DNA of 64,000 bases from Cladophialophora immunda (taxonomy: Eukaryota > Ascomycota > Eurotiomycetes > Chaetothyriales > Herpotrichiellaceae): the NCBI RefSeq assembly GCF_000835495.1, contig NW_015622548.1, positions 1 through 64,000 of the forward strand, read 5' to 3'. Position numbers and translations under genes: made by a program. Within the stretch, counting starts at the first letter, position 1. Each line of letters opens with the position of its first letter. Of the stretch, positions 1 to 13,440 are shown one piece after another. The notes below the pieces were generated by a model. It was given only the letters and a program-made list of their open reading frames with translations, was not told the origin of the DNA and did no database searches.

Positions 1-73
1 CTAACCCTAACCCTAACCCTAACCCTAACCCTAACCCTAACCCTAACCCTAACCCTAACCCTAACCCTAACCC
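1..73. repeat. Telomere repeat tract (CCCTAA)n
   Basis: About twelve uninterrupted copies of the C-rich strand of the TTAGGG telomere repeat run from the first base. The tract stops abruptly at CCCACGGGG. The sequence therefore starts at a true chromosome end, with the centromere to the right. TTAGGG is the usual telomere repeat of filamentous ascomycetes. Confidence 0.98.
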
Positions 74-1950
74 ACGGGGGGCGCTCCCGCGCCGTCCTGC
101 CCCTCCCCGTACCACCCCTCGACCCACGGGGGACGCGCTCCGCGCCCGGGTTACGCCGCCCTACTACTCGCCCATCCCCCCCCCCTCCCTCCGCCCTACC
201 TGCTGACACTCCTAACGTGGGCGCCGATATCGCATCACGTGATGTCCCCTACCTCGCCCGCCGGCATACCTCCCTAGGTTCCTTTAGGCGCCCTACCGGC
301 CCCCACCCTATCACATTCAGACCCCCTCCCCTTCTCCCTTAACCGCCTACCCTACCCCTCACTACCCTACCTCGCTAGCCGGCATAACCCACCGGGTTCC
401 CTAGGGGAGACCCCTACTCCCCACCCTATAAATAAACCCTCCTTCTCCCCCCCCCCCCCCACCTTCTCCCTATATCCCTTTAATCCCCCCTTACCTTACT
501 ATAACCCTAACCCTCTAAGTCCCCCCCTCTCTATCATAACCCTAACCCTCCTATTCCCCTCCTCTCTTCTCTCCCTAATACCAATCCTACGTCACCCTAA
601 ATTTAATTCGCTCCTACTCTACTCTCTAACCCTAACTCTATCCCTATTAATCCTAGTCCGAAATCCCTCCCTCTCCCCCTATCTTAATTCTATACCTTAA
701 CCCCTAATCATATCGATACTAATTCTTCCCCCGACAATCTCAAACCTCCCTATCTCTGACGATATATACTCTATACTCTAAATCCATTTAACGATCTCTT
801 CATCCGTCATCTTCCTATCTCCTGTCTAAGACTCACTCTCTCTATATCCCTAACCGGTCTTGACTATCCTCTACTCCCTAACCCTATCGATTTCACTTCT
901 TCTATCAAATATAAACCTCCCTCCTTTCCCTAATCCTCTTCTGGAGAGTCAATCATTTTATCTAATATCATTCTCCTCTTTAATCTCGTCATAATCTTAG
1001 TCTGAAATTTTCTATTCGCTTCCCTCTCCTATATCCCTACCCCTTCTATAGTTAATAGACTCCGCTACTATTCTCACCCTAACTCTCCCCCTCCTACCTG
1101 GATAAATTATCCCTAATTTTATCGCTAACTTCTTTAATCATCCAATATCTAATCTAACCCTTCTTTCTCCTCAAATCTATCCTACCCCTATCTAAGATAA
1201 CACTCGAAAAACCCCTCTTCATCAAAAATAACTCTATAGGACTAAAACTATGAAATCTCCTAAATCTCCCCTTATCTTTACCGTCCCTCCTTTCCTCACC
1301 TGAACTACCTTATTCCTCTAAATCCTCTATCTTAATTATCCTATTTATCTACTTAAGTCCTATACTAATATAACCCTTTTCACCCTTTCCTCCTAACCCT
1401 ATCATAAACTGATTAATATCCTACTATCCTACTTTTCTTCCTCTAATTTAATCACCCTCCGAGATTATCCTACTCTCAATACCGATAACGAAAAATATCT
1501 ACTAGTTAACCCCCTAACCTTAATACCCCTTCCTTACTCTTATTATGTCACTAACCCAGACCCTTCTCCCCTACCTCTTTAGATATATTCTCAATGTCTA
1601 AGTATCCGATCTGGACTTAATCCCTAAAACTAGTCTTACTCTAAACCTTACCGCCTAGATATAACTAAAACTCTAGATGTTAGACCTATAAAGAAAGTCA
1701 TCATATATACTCCCCTCAACGCTACGGAAATCCACTCATACCTCACCTAGTTTAAGCTTCTTAAGTACCTTATCGAGTATCCGCACCGCTTGAATCGTAC
1801 AGTCACTAAATAACGCTATCTCTTCGCCTATCCACTTCACTCAGTCCTCCTCTTTCTCAAACCCACTGAACTACTCACTAAACTCTTCTAATGTCTCACC
1901 CTAGCGGTTATATATGTAGTAAACCGCCCAAGTCGCCGGTAGCACTATGT
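74..1950. repeat. Subtelomeric C/T-rich non-coding DNA
   Basis: No open frame or gene is visible. The first 400 bases are very C-rich with long C runs. They hold imperfect direct repeats: CCCACGGGGG near 72 and 123, and CCTACCTCGC followed by a CCGGCATA block near 250 and 370. From about 480 to 1650 the plus strand is strongly pyrimidine-biased and poor in G. Scattered telomere-like units (AACCCTAACCCT) occur near 503, 538 and 627. The bias resembles a strand-asymmetric, telomere-derived tract that has drifted. Downstream it grades into the helicase pseudogene. Confidence 0.75.
503..549. repeat. Interstitial telomere-like repeats
   Basis: Two short islands of two CCCTAA units each (about 503-514 and 537-549) lie in C/T-rich DNA about 430 bases inside the telomere. 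They could be remnants of an older chromosome end or of telomere healing. Confidence 0.6.
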
Positions 1951-1999
1951 CCCGGAATTCGCACTTACTTAGTCCGACTTGGGGATCTTAGTCACTGTA

Positions 2000-4900
2000 G
2001 ATGATCGGCGGTTGACTACACCCCTAGTACACCGTCTACTCCATCATCCATTCTCGGCTCTTCTCCTTCTTCGCGAACGGTCGCTTGGCGTTGAAGAACC
2101 GGAACTTACTCTGCTACTGATACTAGTTAAGATCGTGGTGGGGGAGACCGTTGTCGTATAGTAGTTGGTATAATAAATAACGTCCTTTCCACTGCCGTAA
2201 CCGCCGGATGTACTGCGTAAGCCGGTATGCGCTATTGCGTTCGGCCTCCTGGAGTCGCTGGCGACCACCCTTGTATGGACTGGAAGCCTCATCAACGTCC
2301 GCAACGTCCTTATCCCCCTCCTCACCCTTAACACCCTCCTCTCGCCGACCTTGACTCGGCTCGATAGGCTCCGAATCCCACTATGGCGTTGTGTTAGATT
2401 CCGCCCCAGGATCGAAGAGCCCGTTGAAGCCGTCCACTCTACTATTGATTCGGCAAAAGCTGCACCGGAGCCAGACATCGGTATAATACTGCATGTACTT
2501 GGCGCCATCCACGTACTGGCTAAGTACCACTCCGAGACACTATGCATTCGTATAGCGTTGCATGATATGCGTAGATAGCGGAGTGATATGCTTCTCCCGC
2601 TCCCAGCGCTCGTCGTCTATGGCCCGGGCGTGACGGGGTAATAAGACCGTACTGACACTACTACGCCCGTCACGCCTAATGCGACCCACCTCCTGTGAGA
2701 AATTGATGGCATCACTTAGTAAGCCGTAGTGAAACACGTTCCGGACGTACGCGTAGTCAACCTCCATCCCAAATACACTAGTCGTAACGATCACCTTATG
2801 TTTGCCCCGGCACCAGCGCCGTAACACTTAGTCCTTCTCCTGGACCGTGCTGGACTGGGAATGGTAGAACTCATAATTAAGTAGCTCTACGAGCATCCGG
2901 GTCACCTCGCGGTTCTCGACGTAGACAATATATCGTGCTCAGGTTTCATGGGCCTCATAGAATGCGAGAGTACGCTGAACCGTCGAGACCACCTACGCAT
3001 TAAATGTCTCGCCCTCGCCCTTCTCCTCCTCCACCGCGCCCGGCTACTACTGGATCACGTACCGAATGTCGGCCCGGAATATAGTGTCGCGAATTACGCG
3101 CGCCTAGTCGAGAAACATCCGCCCTGAGAACTCCTCTATCATCACCGGCGGGAGAGTGGCCGATAGAAAGATGACTGGGTATCGAAGTTCCCGGAGAAAC
3201 CGGAGTATCGCTATCTTAGGTCGATATAATAAAGCGGTTAGAATAAGATGCGCCTTGTCGAATACGATCCGGTCAAGCTATCGATTGATATTGAGTATCC
3301 CAATCTATGTCCGAAATCACTATTTCACCGCTTACTCGGCCAAGACGAAGACGACAGGCACTCTATTAAAGCGTTCACTATCGCCGTACCCACTCCAAAT
3401 CGAGTACTAGATGTTCGAATCCTGAAATCACCGGACTATGTCCTGTTTCAGTACTACGAGCGGCATCACTACTACTATCGTAGCGGCCTATAGTAAGAAC
3501 GGGGGAACTATATATACGAGACTCTTCCCACCCCCGGTTTTGACAATAACTATAACTTTAGGGTATCGAGATGCTACCGCTTCCACTATCTACTGCTGAA
3601 TCACCGACTAAAACCGCGCCTAGGGATCTCAAAAGAGATACCGTAGCGCAATCAGAATATCCTCAGACCCCTACGTAGTCCGGGGTCGAGTCTAGGTTCG
3701 ATACGTGAGCTTTTTGATCAGAGACGACGTCGATCTATAGGGGTCGTAGATCGAAGCGGGACGGATCTGTTTCCCCCGCGGTAGATCCCGGATCTCGCGC
3801 TTAAAGAGTGTCCACTAGAGCTTACTAGTCCAGAGATATACCTATACCCCGGTATCCGTCAACTGTCCCGCAAAGTTGATAGTGCGGCCACTATAGATCC
3901 AATTACCTATCCGCCCACTATACGCGGTTTGAGCGTAGAATGATGCGGGAAGCGTGATACCGTCGACCACTGTGGTCTCGTCGACGTTGTTATCCTCGTC
4001 ACCGGTAATGTCGGTATCGCCTTCAAATTTGAGACCGCTAAAGTACTTGACCGCAATAGCCACCGCGATTTGCCGCCATTTCTAGGTCGAAATCGCCCGC
4101 CCTAGACTACGCTAGCTCTAGCGGGTGAGAGCGGTCGTCATCCGTCTCTCGGGCCACGACTTAGTCCCGTGGTTAAAGAAATAGTCCCCGACCTCCGTGG
4201 GGACGTTATACCGTCGGGAAAGATAGATGCGAAATGAGATGACTAACGCTAGATACTAAATCAGTAACTGAGCTAACTTAGGGAAGATAAAGCGAACCGG
4301 GGAGCGAGATGCGTACGTCCGAGTTTATGCCTTATGATAACTTAAAACGAAATATAGAAATTCAAAGAGTAAACAAAGATTACGAATCGCTAGACCCAAA
4401 TTACGCCAGCGAATACCTAAGAACTTAACTTGACGGGTGGGCTGCCTAGAGCCCTTATATAGTGGAACCACCAACGCGTCCTTAAATCCTTCATCGAAGA
4501 CCTCGTACTCTTGGGCGAATTCGGATCGGATAGGCTACGATACCGTATCGTCAAACTCGTGCTACTCCGTATGGAAGACCGTATTAAGTAACCTACGGTC
4601 CTATCCAATGTGCCGGATGAGCCAGTCCTAGTAACCCTTAAAGTAGACGGCGTTATGGGGATCTTTCATGAAGCTATACCTAGGCTAATTGTTAGACTAG
4701 TTATCCTACAGCTTAACCAGTGGAAATGTCAGCATACCGGGCAAGCCGAAACATAACTCGTCAGAGAAGATTCACTTTACCTCCTGGAAAGCTATATAGA
4801 TTTCGTCCGCCAGATTACCGATGCCGTATTGAATGTCGCCGTACATCAGATTCTTCCCGTTAGCGTCCTAGACCACTAACGCTTCAGGAATGGATGCGCC

Positions 4901-6529
4901 CCTGACGTGTATCGTGTAGAGACGCTAGTCACCCATCACGCTCATCGGACCGCGAGTGTCGTTGAGAAGCCACTACTGATAGAGCTACTTTAATGGCTCC
5001 TCGATATCTTTAAGCCTATAGTGTTCCTTGATATGGTGGGCGTCCTGGAGGAGAATCAGCTAATAGCAGTAGATGAGCTTGCTCAATATGCCCACCACTT
5101 GGCCTTCCGGGCAAAACGTGATCGTCTGGTCCTCAAGACTGACGAGCGATGACTGGATGGCCAAAAATAATATGATCGCGCTATTATAGACCCGCGTAAG
5201 CTTATGTTGAATAAGTACTACGTAGAAATTGAAGATATAGTAGTTAAGCTCGGGTTCAAGCTAGTCAATTCGCTCTTAGGGTTCGGATACTAGATGAGTA
5301 TCCTCCTCCTCCTCCTCCTCCTCCTCCTCCTCCTCCTCCTCCTCCTCCTCCTCCTCCTCCTCCTCCTCCTCCTCCTCCTCCTCCTCCTCCTCCTCCTTAG
5401 TATTACTAGTAATCTCCCTATCCTCCCGTAGACGTAACTCGACTAGCTTCGCGCTAATACCTAACGCTGTAGTCAATACCTCCACCTAAGAATCGGTGGC
5501 TATAAACATCTCTTGACTAAAATGACCTTCAAATATACGGACATAATAACCTATTAAAGATTAAAGTACGGTGAGATAATTCCGGAACGATAACTTATTC
5601 TATAAGAGCTGGAATGGATCCTGGCTGGTGGTGCCGGCCTGAAACGTATTCAATACCCACGTATCGACATATAATAAGTTTGGCACCAACTCGTACGCCT
5701 TTTGCAGCACACGCTCGATAGACCAGACTAACTCATAAAGTCGCGGGTTATCGTTGTCCAACCTGGGCGTAGTATGTGATATGGTAACTAATTTAGCTTC
5801 CAACCCGGCTAAGTACTGGTGGAACGCGCTCTTCCGTAGCCACGGCGAGATCTCGGAGATATGGTTAGGTTCGCTAAGCTGGCGGTAGCGGGCCTCGTCC
5901 TCTTTTATGGCACTCTCTAAGCCGGCGGTAAGTGTCTGGGCCACGTTGGGACCGGGTTGACTACGGCTATGACGCGCGCTACCGACACTAGAACCGCTGC
6001 CGAAGCTGGCACCGGGACCACCTAGAGCTAGCGGCCCTAGGGTCCTGGGTATCTCTCGCTGTACAATCTAGTAATCGGGGGTCTTAGCGAAGAAATACTA
6101 TAGTGTCACCTTGCGATACATACACTGCTCTCTCTACTGGCGCCGTGTGTTGACGCCGTGCGCTTCACTAGCGTATCGCTCCAGCTTCTCTTTACTAGCT
6201 CAGAGATGTCTATACGCCTCGGTAGCGCTATAAGCGAAGCCCTCGCGGAACTGCAGCCCGGGGATGAATAAGCTGTAATCTAATGGGCGCGTCACCTCAG
6301 CCGCCACGTTCTGTGCCGCTACCCAGCTAGTGATCTTTTTAGCCAGCTCACCTTTGACACTGTGCCACCTCTTGAGATATTCACTTAGACTCAGGCCTAG
6401 CGTATAGTATGTCTAGTGGATGGTGTAGAGAATGACCCCGAAGTCTAAGAGTAGCCGTAGCTATTGAACTGGTGGTGTCGAGGCGGGCTACGATATACTT
6501 TCACCGGTATCTGGCATATTATTATCCAT
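2000..6529 (-). pseudogene. Telomere-linked RecQ-type helicase (TLH) pseudogene
   Basis: The minus strand encodes the remains of a subtelomeric RecQ-family helicase reading toward the telomere. Landmarks in order are a possible ATG at 6529, a TLH-type N-terminal segment with ISPWLRKSAFHQYLAGLE near 5850, a poly-Glu tract (5301-5397), Walker A TGGGKS (3521-3538), VVVMPLVVLKQD (about 3430-3470), a DEAH-box relative DKAH (about 3250), motif III SATLPP (about 3150) and motifs V/VI TTSVFGMEVDY ... QEVGRIRRDG (about 2660-2790). The frame is broken by many TAG/TAA codons where Gln or Trp is expected, plus apparent frame changes, so it cannot make a full helicase. TAG from CAG or TGG is what RIP produces. 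TLH genes are known at fungal chromosome ends. The 3' limit near 2000 and the start are approximate. Confidence 0.85.
5301..5397. repeat. Pure TCC/GGA trinucleotide microsatellite
   Basis: Thirty-two perfect TCC units in a row sit inside the helicase pseudogene. On the minus strand they read as about 33 consecutive Glu codons. The surrounding pseudogene is heavily mutated, yet this tract has no interruption. It contains no CpA or TpG, so it offers RIP no target, and recent slippage could also keep it pure. Confidence 0.97.
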
Positions 6530-6999
6530 CACCGACCCGTATCTTAGGTCTGGGGAGTCGAAATTAAGCTCGGACGGACTCTCGGGCATCCTAAATAAGC
6601 TGTAACCCTCAAAACGTGAGAAAATTGACGGTATGGGGGTGATATGGTGAAATTCACTCTCGTAATCAGACGTGAAAGTGATGGGGGATGACTAAGAATT
6701 TTTGTTAGTGGACGTATCACCCGTGGATAGATGACCCGACCCCTCATACTAAGACTCATTTTATATGTGGATAGGTCACCCGTCCAGACCGGAATACAGT
6801 TAGGAAATTCTTAGGGATAGGCCTAACCTTAAGTGTGTTAAGATGTATGGAAAATGTATATAAAAACATAAAAATAACGAAATGTTATCTATAGGAGGCT
6901 TAAACGGTAAAGGAAAGCTAGGATTACTAATAATGTCAAGCATTAGCTTATAAGATCTATTAACGCTAGATTCTATAGTATAGCCGCTATACGTCCCTC
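6530..6999. other. AT-rich spacer between helicase and retroelement
   Basis: No supported gene. The stretch is AT-rich and partly RIP-like. It probably contains the helicase promoter remnant and the left end of the Gypsy element, but I could not identify an intact left LTR. Confidence 0.5.
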
Positions 7000-9900
7000 C
7001 TTCTATAATATTAATAAGATAAATGCCCTAAAGTTCGGATAGAAGTGATAATCTTCTATATTTTAATAGAAAGAATATAACTTCTTTCTTTAAGGAGTTT
7101 AAAGAGCTATATGAATATAACTAAGTAATAGTAAGCGGAGAATATATCTATAGGTCTATTCGCTTTATATTAAAGGTAGAGAAGGAGTATTATAAAGAGC
7201 TCACTAAGTTTAATATAATAGATTAGGAGAAGTTTAAAGAGAAGATCTTAGATAAATATAAAGACTAGGATAAAACGTAGTAGATATTAAGTATTTAATA
7301 TCTTTAGGTACTTATAAAGCACTAGTGAGAAAAGTCCTAGAGTCTAGAACTATATCTCTATTAATTCTATAAGGCTATAACTTACTTAATTCGGACTAGA
7401 GCTAAGATAAATTATACGTACTATCAGCTCCTTCTATCTAGATTACTAAAGATCTATATAGATAAGATTTAGAAGAAATAAAACTTAATAGATCGAAAAC
7501 TAGAGAATTTAAACTTCTAGAAATACTAGGAATAAGTAAAGAAGCTATAGGATACTAATAATAAGATAAAGAAATTCATATAAGAGGTACTTAATGAGGA
7601 ATTCTAAGAGCTAATATATAAGAGGGAGACTTAACCTTTAACTACTCAAAAGGAAGACCTTAGGGAGTAACGCTACTAGGATAACTATATAAACATAATA
7701 AAGATAGATAGGAATACTTCATTATCTTTAGTAAATTAACTACCTACCCTAAAAAATAATAACTAATTAGTAGAAGAATTAACTTATCTAATAAGAGCGT
7801 TAATACTATTAGTCTAGGTATAAGACGCTATTACTCTAGAATTTATAAGTTAGCTAATTAAAGTACTAAAAGAGGTACCTTAAGAAGTAATCTAGCCCTC
7901 ACGTGGTTAGTTAGCTTAAGATCATTCAGTTCGGTTCAGAGAGAAACTATAGTATTATAATAGGTAGTTAAGTAGGTAAAGCTCGAACTTAAGTAACTCT
8001 AGAGTTAACTACTTCCTTTATAAGTAGTCAGGATATATATTACGAGAAGACCCTTAGTAGGTATATTAGAAAGCTACTAGAGCGTTATACCTTAATCCTA
8101 ACTATAAAATCGCCCTTAGAAAGTTTAGAGGCTAAGACCGTCCTTTACCCGCTCTATTAATCTCTATTAAAGAGATAAAGGTCGAAAGACTAGAATAGAT
8201 TATAAGGGAAATTAATCTAAATTCTGGTATTACGTCCAAATAGCCTTACGGTACGAGAGACGCTAACCTAGTACCGCTAGGCGTAAGGATAAACACTATC
8301 CGTATAGCTAGATTGAAACCTAATTATACTACCCTAGATAACTTAGAGGATAATTCCTAAGTCCTAAATATAGTAAGCTTAAAGGGGATTCATATTAATT
8401 AGCCTTAGAGCGAAGTCTATATTAATACCCTAGGAAAGCGCCTAGTCTCTTAGTAAGGTAGATACGCGTAGGTAAAACACCCTTAGATTAGAGCTTATAA
8501 ACTGCCTATAGAGAGACTAAGATAATATATAACGTAGAGAGCGAGACTAACTAGGGAGATTATATATGATAGAATCGTAGATAATTCACTAGGACTAATT
8601 AACTCGACTAATTAGAGGTTAGGAATTTCCCTATATAATATATAGAATAACTGATTATATAACCTACTCTCCTAGGATACCGTAATAGAAGATCTATTAG
8701 AGCCTTCCTAGCCTCACTAGGTATTATTACGCCCTTAGGCTATAAAAGAGGTTATATATAGACTATCTAGACCTAGACCTCTCTAAAAGGTATTATTATA
8801 AGATCTAAATAGCGTTAGTAGAATTATAAATTATCTACTAAACTAAGAAGTCTCTATTCGAATAGGGGATTTACTATTAATAAAGGAAGTTTAAGATAAG
8901 TAGTTCTCTTGTAAATATTAGTATTATAACGAAAATAAGTAGGAGCTAATCTATTAAGGTTATACCTTAAGAGGTATTAGTGTATAGCCTACGTAGGCGG
9001 AAGGTAAGCCTATCACTAGGATCGGGACTATATAAATAAATCCATTAGTAGACCGTCTAATTCAACCGCGATTATATTATAGTAGATATCCCTACCTACC
9101 GGTCAAAATAAGAGGGAGATATAAAGATTCCTTACTAGATACTAGAGTAGAGATCAACCTAATGACCCTTACTCTAGTAGAAGAGATAGGTCTATCTTAG
9201 TATCTATAGAAGGCTAAGTTTATCTATAACGTTATAGAGTTTAATAGAGACTAAGAAAAGTTCGTAGGCATAATTAAAGACTTCGTTATTAATATTACTG
9301 GAGTTAAGGTCCTAATAAACGTCTATATAATAAATACTATAGATCTAACCTACCGTTTTATCTTAGGGAGACTATTCTAGAAGGTAACGTAAGGGTTAGT
9401 CTAAGAAAAGGATAAAGATACTTATATCGTTAGGTTAATAGATAACTACGTTAGTAAGAGAGTATAGATAGTTACCTAGACTACTCCTAACCTCACTAAA
9501 GATTAAGATATATCTACGATATTTGAACTTATATACTTAATATCTTTAAAAGGCTAGGCGAGTATAGAACGATAAAGAAGCCTATACTTATATCTATAAG
9601 GGCTTAGAGGAAACCTAAGACTCTAGCTATTAACTTCTAAGTAGACTAAAATAACGAACTAATCTCCGTAGGTAAGCCTTTTGAATTAGATAATAAAGAC
9701 CTCTAGGACTTATAATTTAAGACTAGGCCTTTTAATATATAAGATAACGGCTAGTTCGTAAGGTTATTAAGGCTAATAGATACTAAGGTATTAAGATAGG
9801 ATCTAGAGAACGAGTAATATTATGAACGTTATTAAGCGGAAAGACGTTTTAAGGCTTAAATTAATACCCTCTATAAGAAAAAGGTAGATAAAGTGAAGTC

Positions 9901-12900
9901 TATAGATATAGACTAGTAAGATAGTTTAACGCCTAGTAGTCTTTTAGACTAGAGAGTATAGGCGATCTTAAGAGAATAAGTTACCTCTAATAGACGACTA
10001 TATCTATTTTTATAATAGATAAAGCTAAGACTCGTATCTTTCCCCCGTAGAGAACGTTTAACGTTAGAATATCTAGAAAAGCTAGTAATTAAGCCTAATT
10101 TAATACTCTCTAAGAAGGAAGTCCTTCTAGAAATCCTATATAATCGAGAAGGAGTATTAATATAGGAAGTTAATGAAATTAGTTAAGTCTAATATGAAGT
10201 TATATTACTATAGATTATTCGGACCGTTTCTCATACTCTATAGTAGACGAAGAGTTTTCTAGTTCCTAAGGTACTTAAATTAGTTATAATTAAACTAGTT
10301 AAGGATAAGATCTAGTAACGTCTCTTTAAGTTCAGCTATAGTTCATATAGAAACCTATTCTTCCTAGTTAAGAAGAAAAAGCTAAGGGAGTATCGGCTAG
10401 TTATTATAGCTTAAAATATTAACTAAGTTACTATAAGGGATACGAATCTACCCCCTTTATTAGATAACTTCGTAGAAGAGTTCTTAGGGATATATATAAC
10501 TTCTCTACTAGATTAGCTCTCTAATTATAACTAAATAGAACTCATAAAGGAGAGCCGCGACCTTATAGCTATCTAGACTCTAATTAGGTTAGTTTAATAC
10601 GTAACCTTACCTTAAGGGGCTATAAATTTAGTAGTATAGTTCGTAAGGATTACGAACTATATTCTATAGTGTGGAATATCGCCATTTAGGCGTATGGCCT
10701 AATTAGGCCTAGCGTCTTATCACGTGACTAGTTAACGCTACTAGTCTATACTAGATCACGTGATATAGGCGGTGGCGTTAAGGGTGGCGTTACTATAACG
10801 TGATTAATTACTAATAGTGATTAGAAATCTACCTTCGAGGTACTTCTATCACTATCTAGTAGTGTTTCCTTTGTCTATATAAGAGCGTTCTCTCCTCTCA
10901 GATAGTTAACTTAACTAAGCTTCCTAACAGTCACGTACATTACCTAAAAGGGTACGATCCTATGAGCCAATCTACTCTATGTCCTCCGAACATATAGGAA
11001 TAAATCCTAAAGCGTACTCAACTATTTCTAGACGATATTACGGTAAAGGGCCCAAAGATAGACTATCAATAGTAGGAAGTAGCGCTAGGAATATATCTCT
11101 TTATATTAGAGTACTTAATTAACCTTAATAAGGTAATGCTCAATCTTAAAAGAGTTAGAGCTATAGTTATAGGCTAGAAATTATAGCTCTACATAAATAG
11201 AATAGAGATAGTTAGGTACGTCTATAATAGAGACAGATAATATCCTTAAGAATTAAAGACTTATAAAATCCTAACCTAGCCGGTCCTAACTAATTAGCTA
11301 GAACTCTATAAGTTCCTTAGAATTTATATCTATTACTATATCTAGATTCTATACTTTATAATACTCACTAAGTCCCTATATATATTACTTAGGAAAAACG
11401 TACCCTAGAAATAGACTAAGATTTAAGACTAGGGTATGAAAGCCCTTAAACTTACGCTATCTTCTCCTCTAGCCTTAGTAAGCCTTAACTATAGGGAATA
11501 GGCTAGTCTCATTATCCTAGCGGTTAATACTAGTGAACGTAGATAGGGCGTAATAATTATATAGATCGATCCGGTAACGTAGAAACGGAGAGTTACTTAG
11601 TATGAGAGCGGTATCTAGATTAAAGCTGAACTAGAATATAATACCCTAAAATAAGAAGCTTAAGAACTTCTAAAGGCCTTAAAGAAGTTTAAACGATAAT
11701 TATATACCGTTTACTTTATAGTAGAGATAGACGTAATGACTCTCGTAGCGTAGCTTAACTAATAGTCTATAGATCTCCTAGGGGTAGTGGTAAATTAGTA
11801 GTTAGTATAGATCCGAAAATTTAACTTTAAAGTATAATATATACCTAGTAATAAGAATATAGTCACTAACGTACTATCCTAACGTCCTCCGACTGAAGAA
11901 GACCTAAAGGAAGCTGAGGAGGAGGAGGATATTAACGATTAGATTGAAGTCTAAATGTTTTTTATATATAAGAGCCTTTAACTTATTAAATAGACTACTA
12001 CTAGAAGAGACTTCGTAATAGTAAGACTAGTAATAATTTACGTAAGAGATTAGACTATAGACCTATAAGAACTACACGTAGTCTAGCTCTTTAAAGATAA
12101 ATACTTAAAACGTTTAAAGTAGCTTATAAAATACCTCTAGGATTAGTAATATCTATAGGGGATGAGTAATAAAGAGTTTAAACGCTTATAGAAGAATTCT
12201 ATATACTTTTTCGTCCAAGAAGGTTATCTATTTAGAAAACTAATAGTAAATAAGCTAAGTTAATAAGTTATTAATAGTAGTATCGAAAGAAAGAGGATCC
12301 TTAAGTCAATATATAATGACTCTAGATACTTTAGGCGTAAGGTAATATATTAGAGAGTATCTAATCGCTATTTCTAGGAAGGTTAGTATTAAGATATCTA
12401 GATATTTATAAAGACTTACCCTAAATACTAGTTCCGGGAAAGTAGGAGGCTATATAATGAGATGTTTCCTATGTTAATCAATATACGATAGGAATAAATT
12501 AACATTAACTATACTCTAATACTATTATCGTAAGGAAAAAGGTACCTTATGGAAGTCTAGAGTAATATAAGCGGCTAGATTAAGTCTAGAGGTATTACCT
12601 CTACTAATAGTGTAATAGTAGCGAAGTTCCTATATAAAGAGATTATCTATCACTATAGACTATTTAGGAAATTAGTATATAATAGTAGGCTAGAAAATAA
12701 GAGATAGGTAAAAGAACTTACCGAAAGATATGGGATTAAACGTATTATTATCTCTACTTACTACCCTTAGGCTAACGAGTAAGTAGAGGTAGGATATAAA
12801 GGTATTATAAATGCCCTTTTAAAAATATATTAAACTAATGGAGGAGGTATATAGATAAATCACCTTTATACCGTCCTTTAGGCGGACCGGATAACTATTA

Positions 12901-13440
12901 AAGTTAGAACTAGGATAATACTATACGAGATTAAATTCTTAGACTAACTAATTTCACTAATTAAACTTAAGATTATAACTTAAAATATTATGAACTAGGA
13001 TAAAGTTATTAATACTATAGATTTAATTACTATAAGGGCCTAAGCTCTTAAAAGGTAGAATAAAGACTTAGAAGAGGCGATAGCTTACCTAAATAGGATA
13101 TAAAGACTTAGGAAGGAATAGTTTAATAAACGATATAGCTTATATCCTAAACTATTTAAGGTAAATATACTTATACTTAGTTATAATACTATAGAGTTAA
13201 TAGATATATCTATAGAAAAGAAGTTAGCCTTTTGATAGTTTAGACCATTCAGAATCATAGAAGTTAATTAAGAGAAGAGTATATATACGTTAGTGGAACT
13301 CAACGGTACTCGTCTAATAGGTACCTACGCTACTAATCGCTTAAAGAGATTCTATTCTAGGCTAATAGACTTCCTAACTAGGGAAGATTCAGCGTTAGGA
13401 GAGATTACTAATAACGAAAACTTATAAAGAACCGTAATAT
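7000..13440 (+). mobile_element. RIP-degraded Ty3/Gypsy LTR retrotransposon
   Basis: Reading through frequent TAG/TAA codons, the plus strand shows a fungal Gypsy polyprotein. It has a Gag-like segment (about 7100-7500), an aspartic protease core DSLLDT (about 9130), reverse transcriptase with TIRDTNLPPLLD (about 10440) and the catalytic LFLDD motif (about 11020-11040), RNase H (about 11500-11900), an integrase core (about 12300-13000) and a C-terminal region with ELNGT near 13295. A 323-bp solo LTR interrupts the RT. The element is dead: stops occur every few dozen codons and CpA/TpG are nearly absent while CpG is common. Flanking LTRs were not resolved, so the limits are approximate. Domain order (IN after RT/RH) separates it from Copia. 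Confidence 0.9.
10670..10992 (+). mobile_element. Solo LTR inserted in the Gypsy RT domain
   Basis: A 323-bp block begins TGTGGAATATCGCC and ends CCGAACA, the TG...CA form of an LTR. It is flanked by the 5-bp direct repeat TATAG (10665-10669 and 10993-10997), a target-site duplication. Removing the block and one TATAG rejoins the RT frame exactly, from a TNYIL segment to KRTQLFLDD. The block holds a TATA-like TATATAAG (about 10875) and two ATCACGTGA/TCACGTGA palindromes. It keeps more CA/TG dinucleotides than the flanking element, so it seems less RIP-mutated. The partner LTR and internal region are gone, as after LTR-LTR recombination. Confidence 0.82.

Noticed and set aside
3156..3493. Plus-strand open frames across the helicase region
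   Set aside because: The complementary strand carries helicase motifs Walker A, DKAH and SATLPP at the same place; the plus frames are mirror artefacts.
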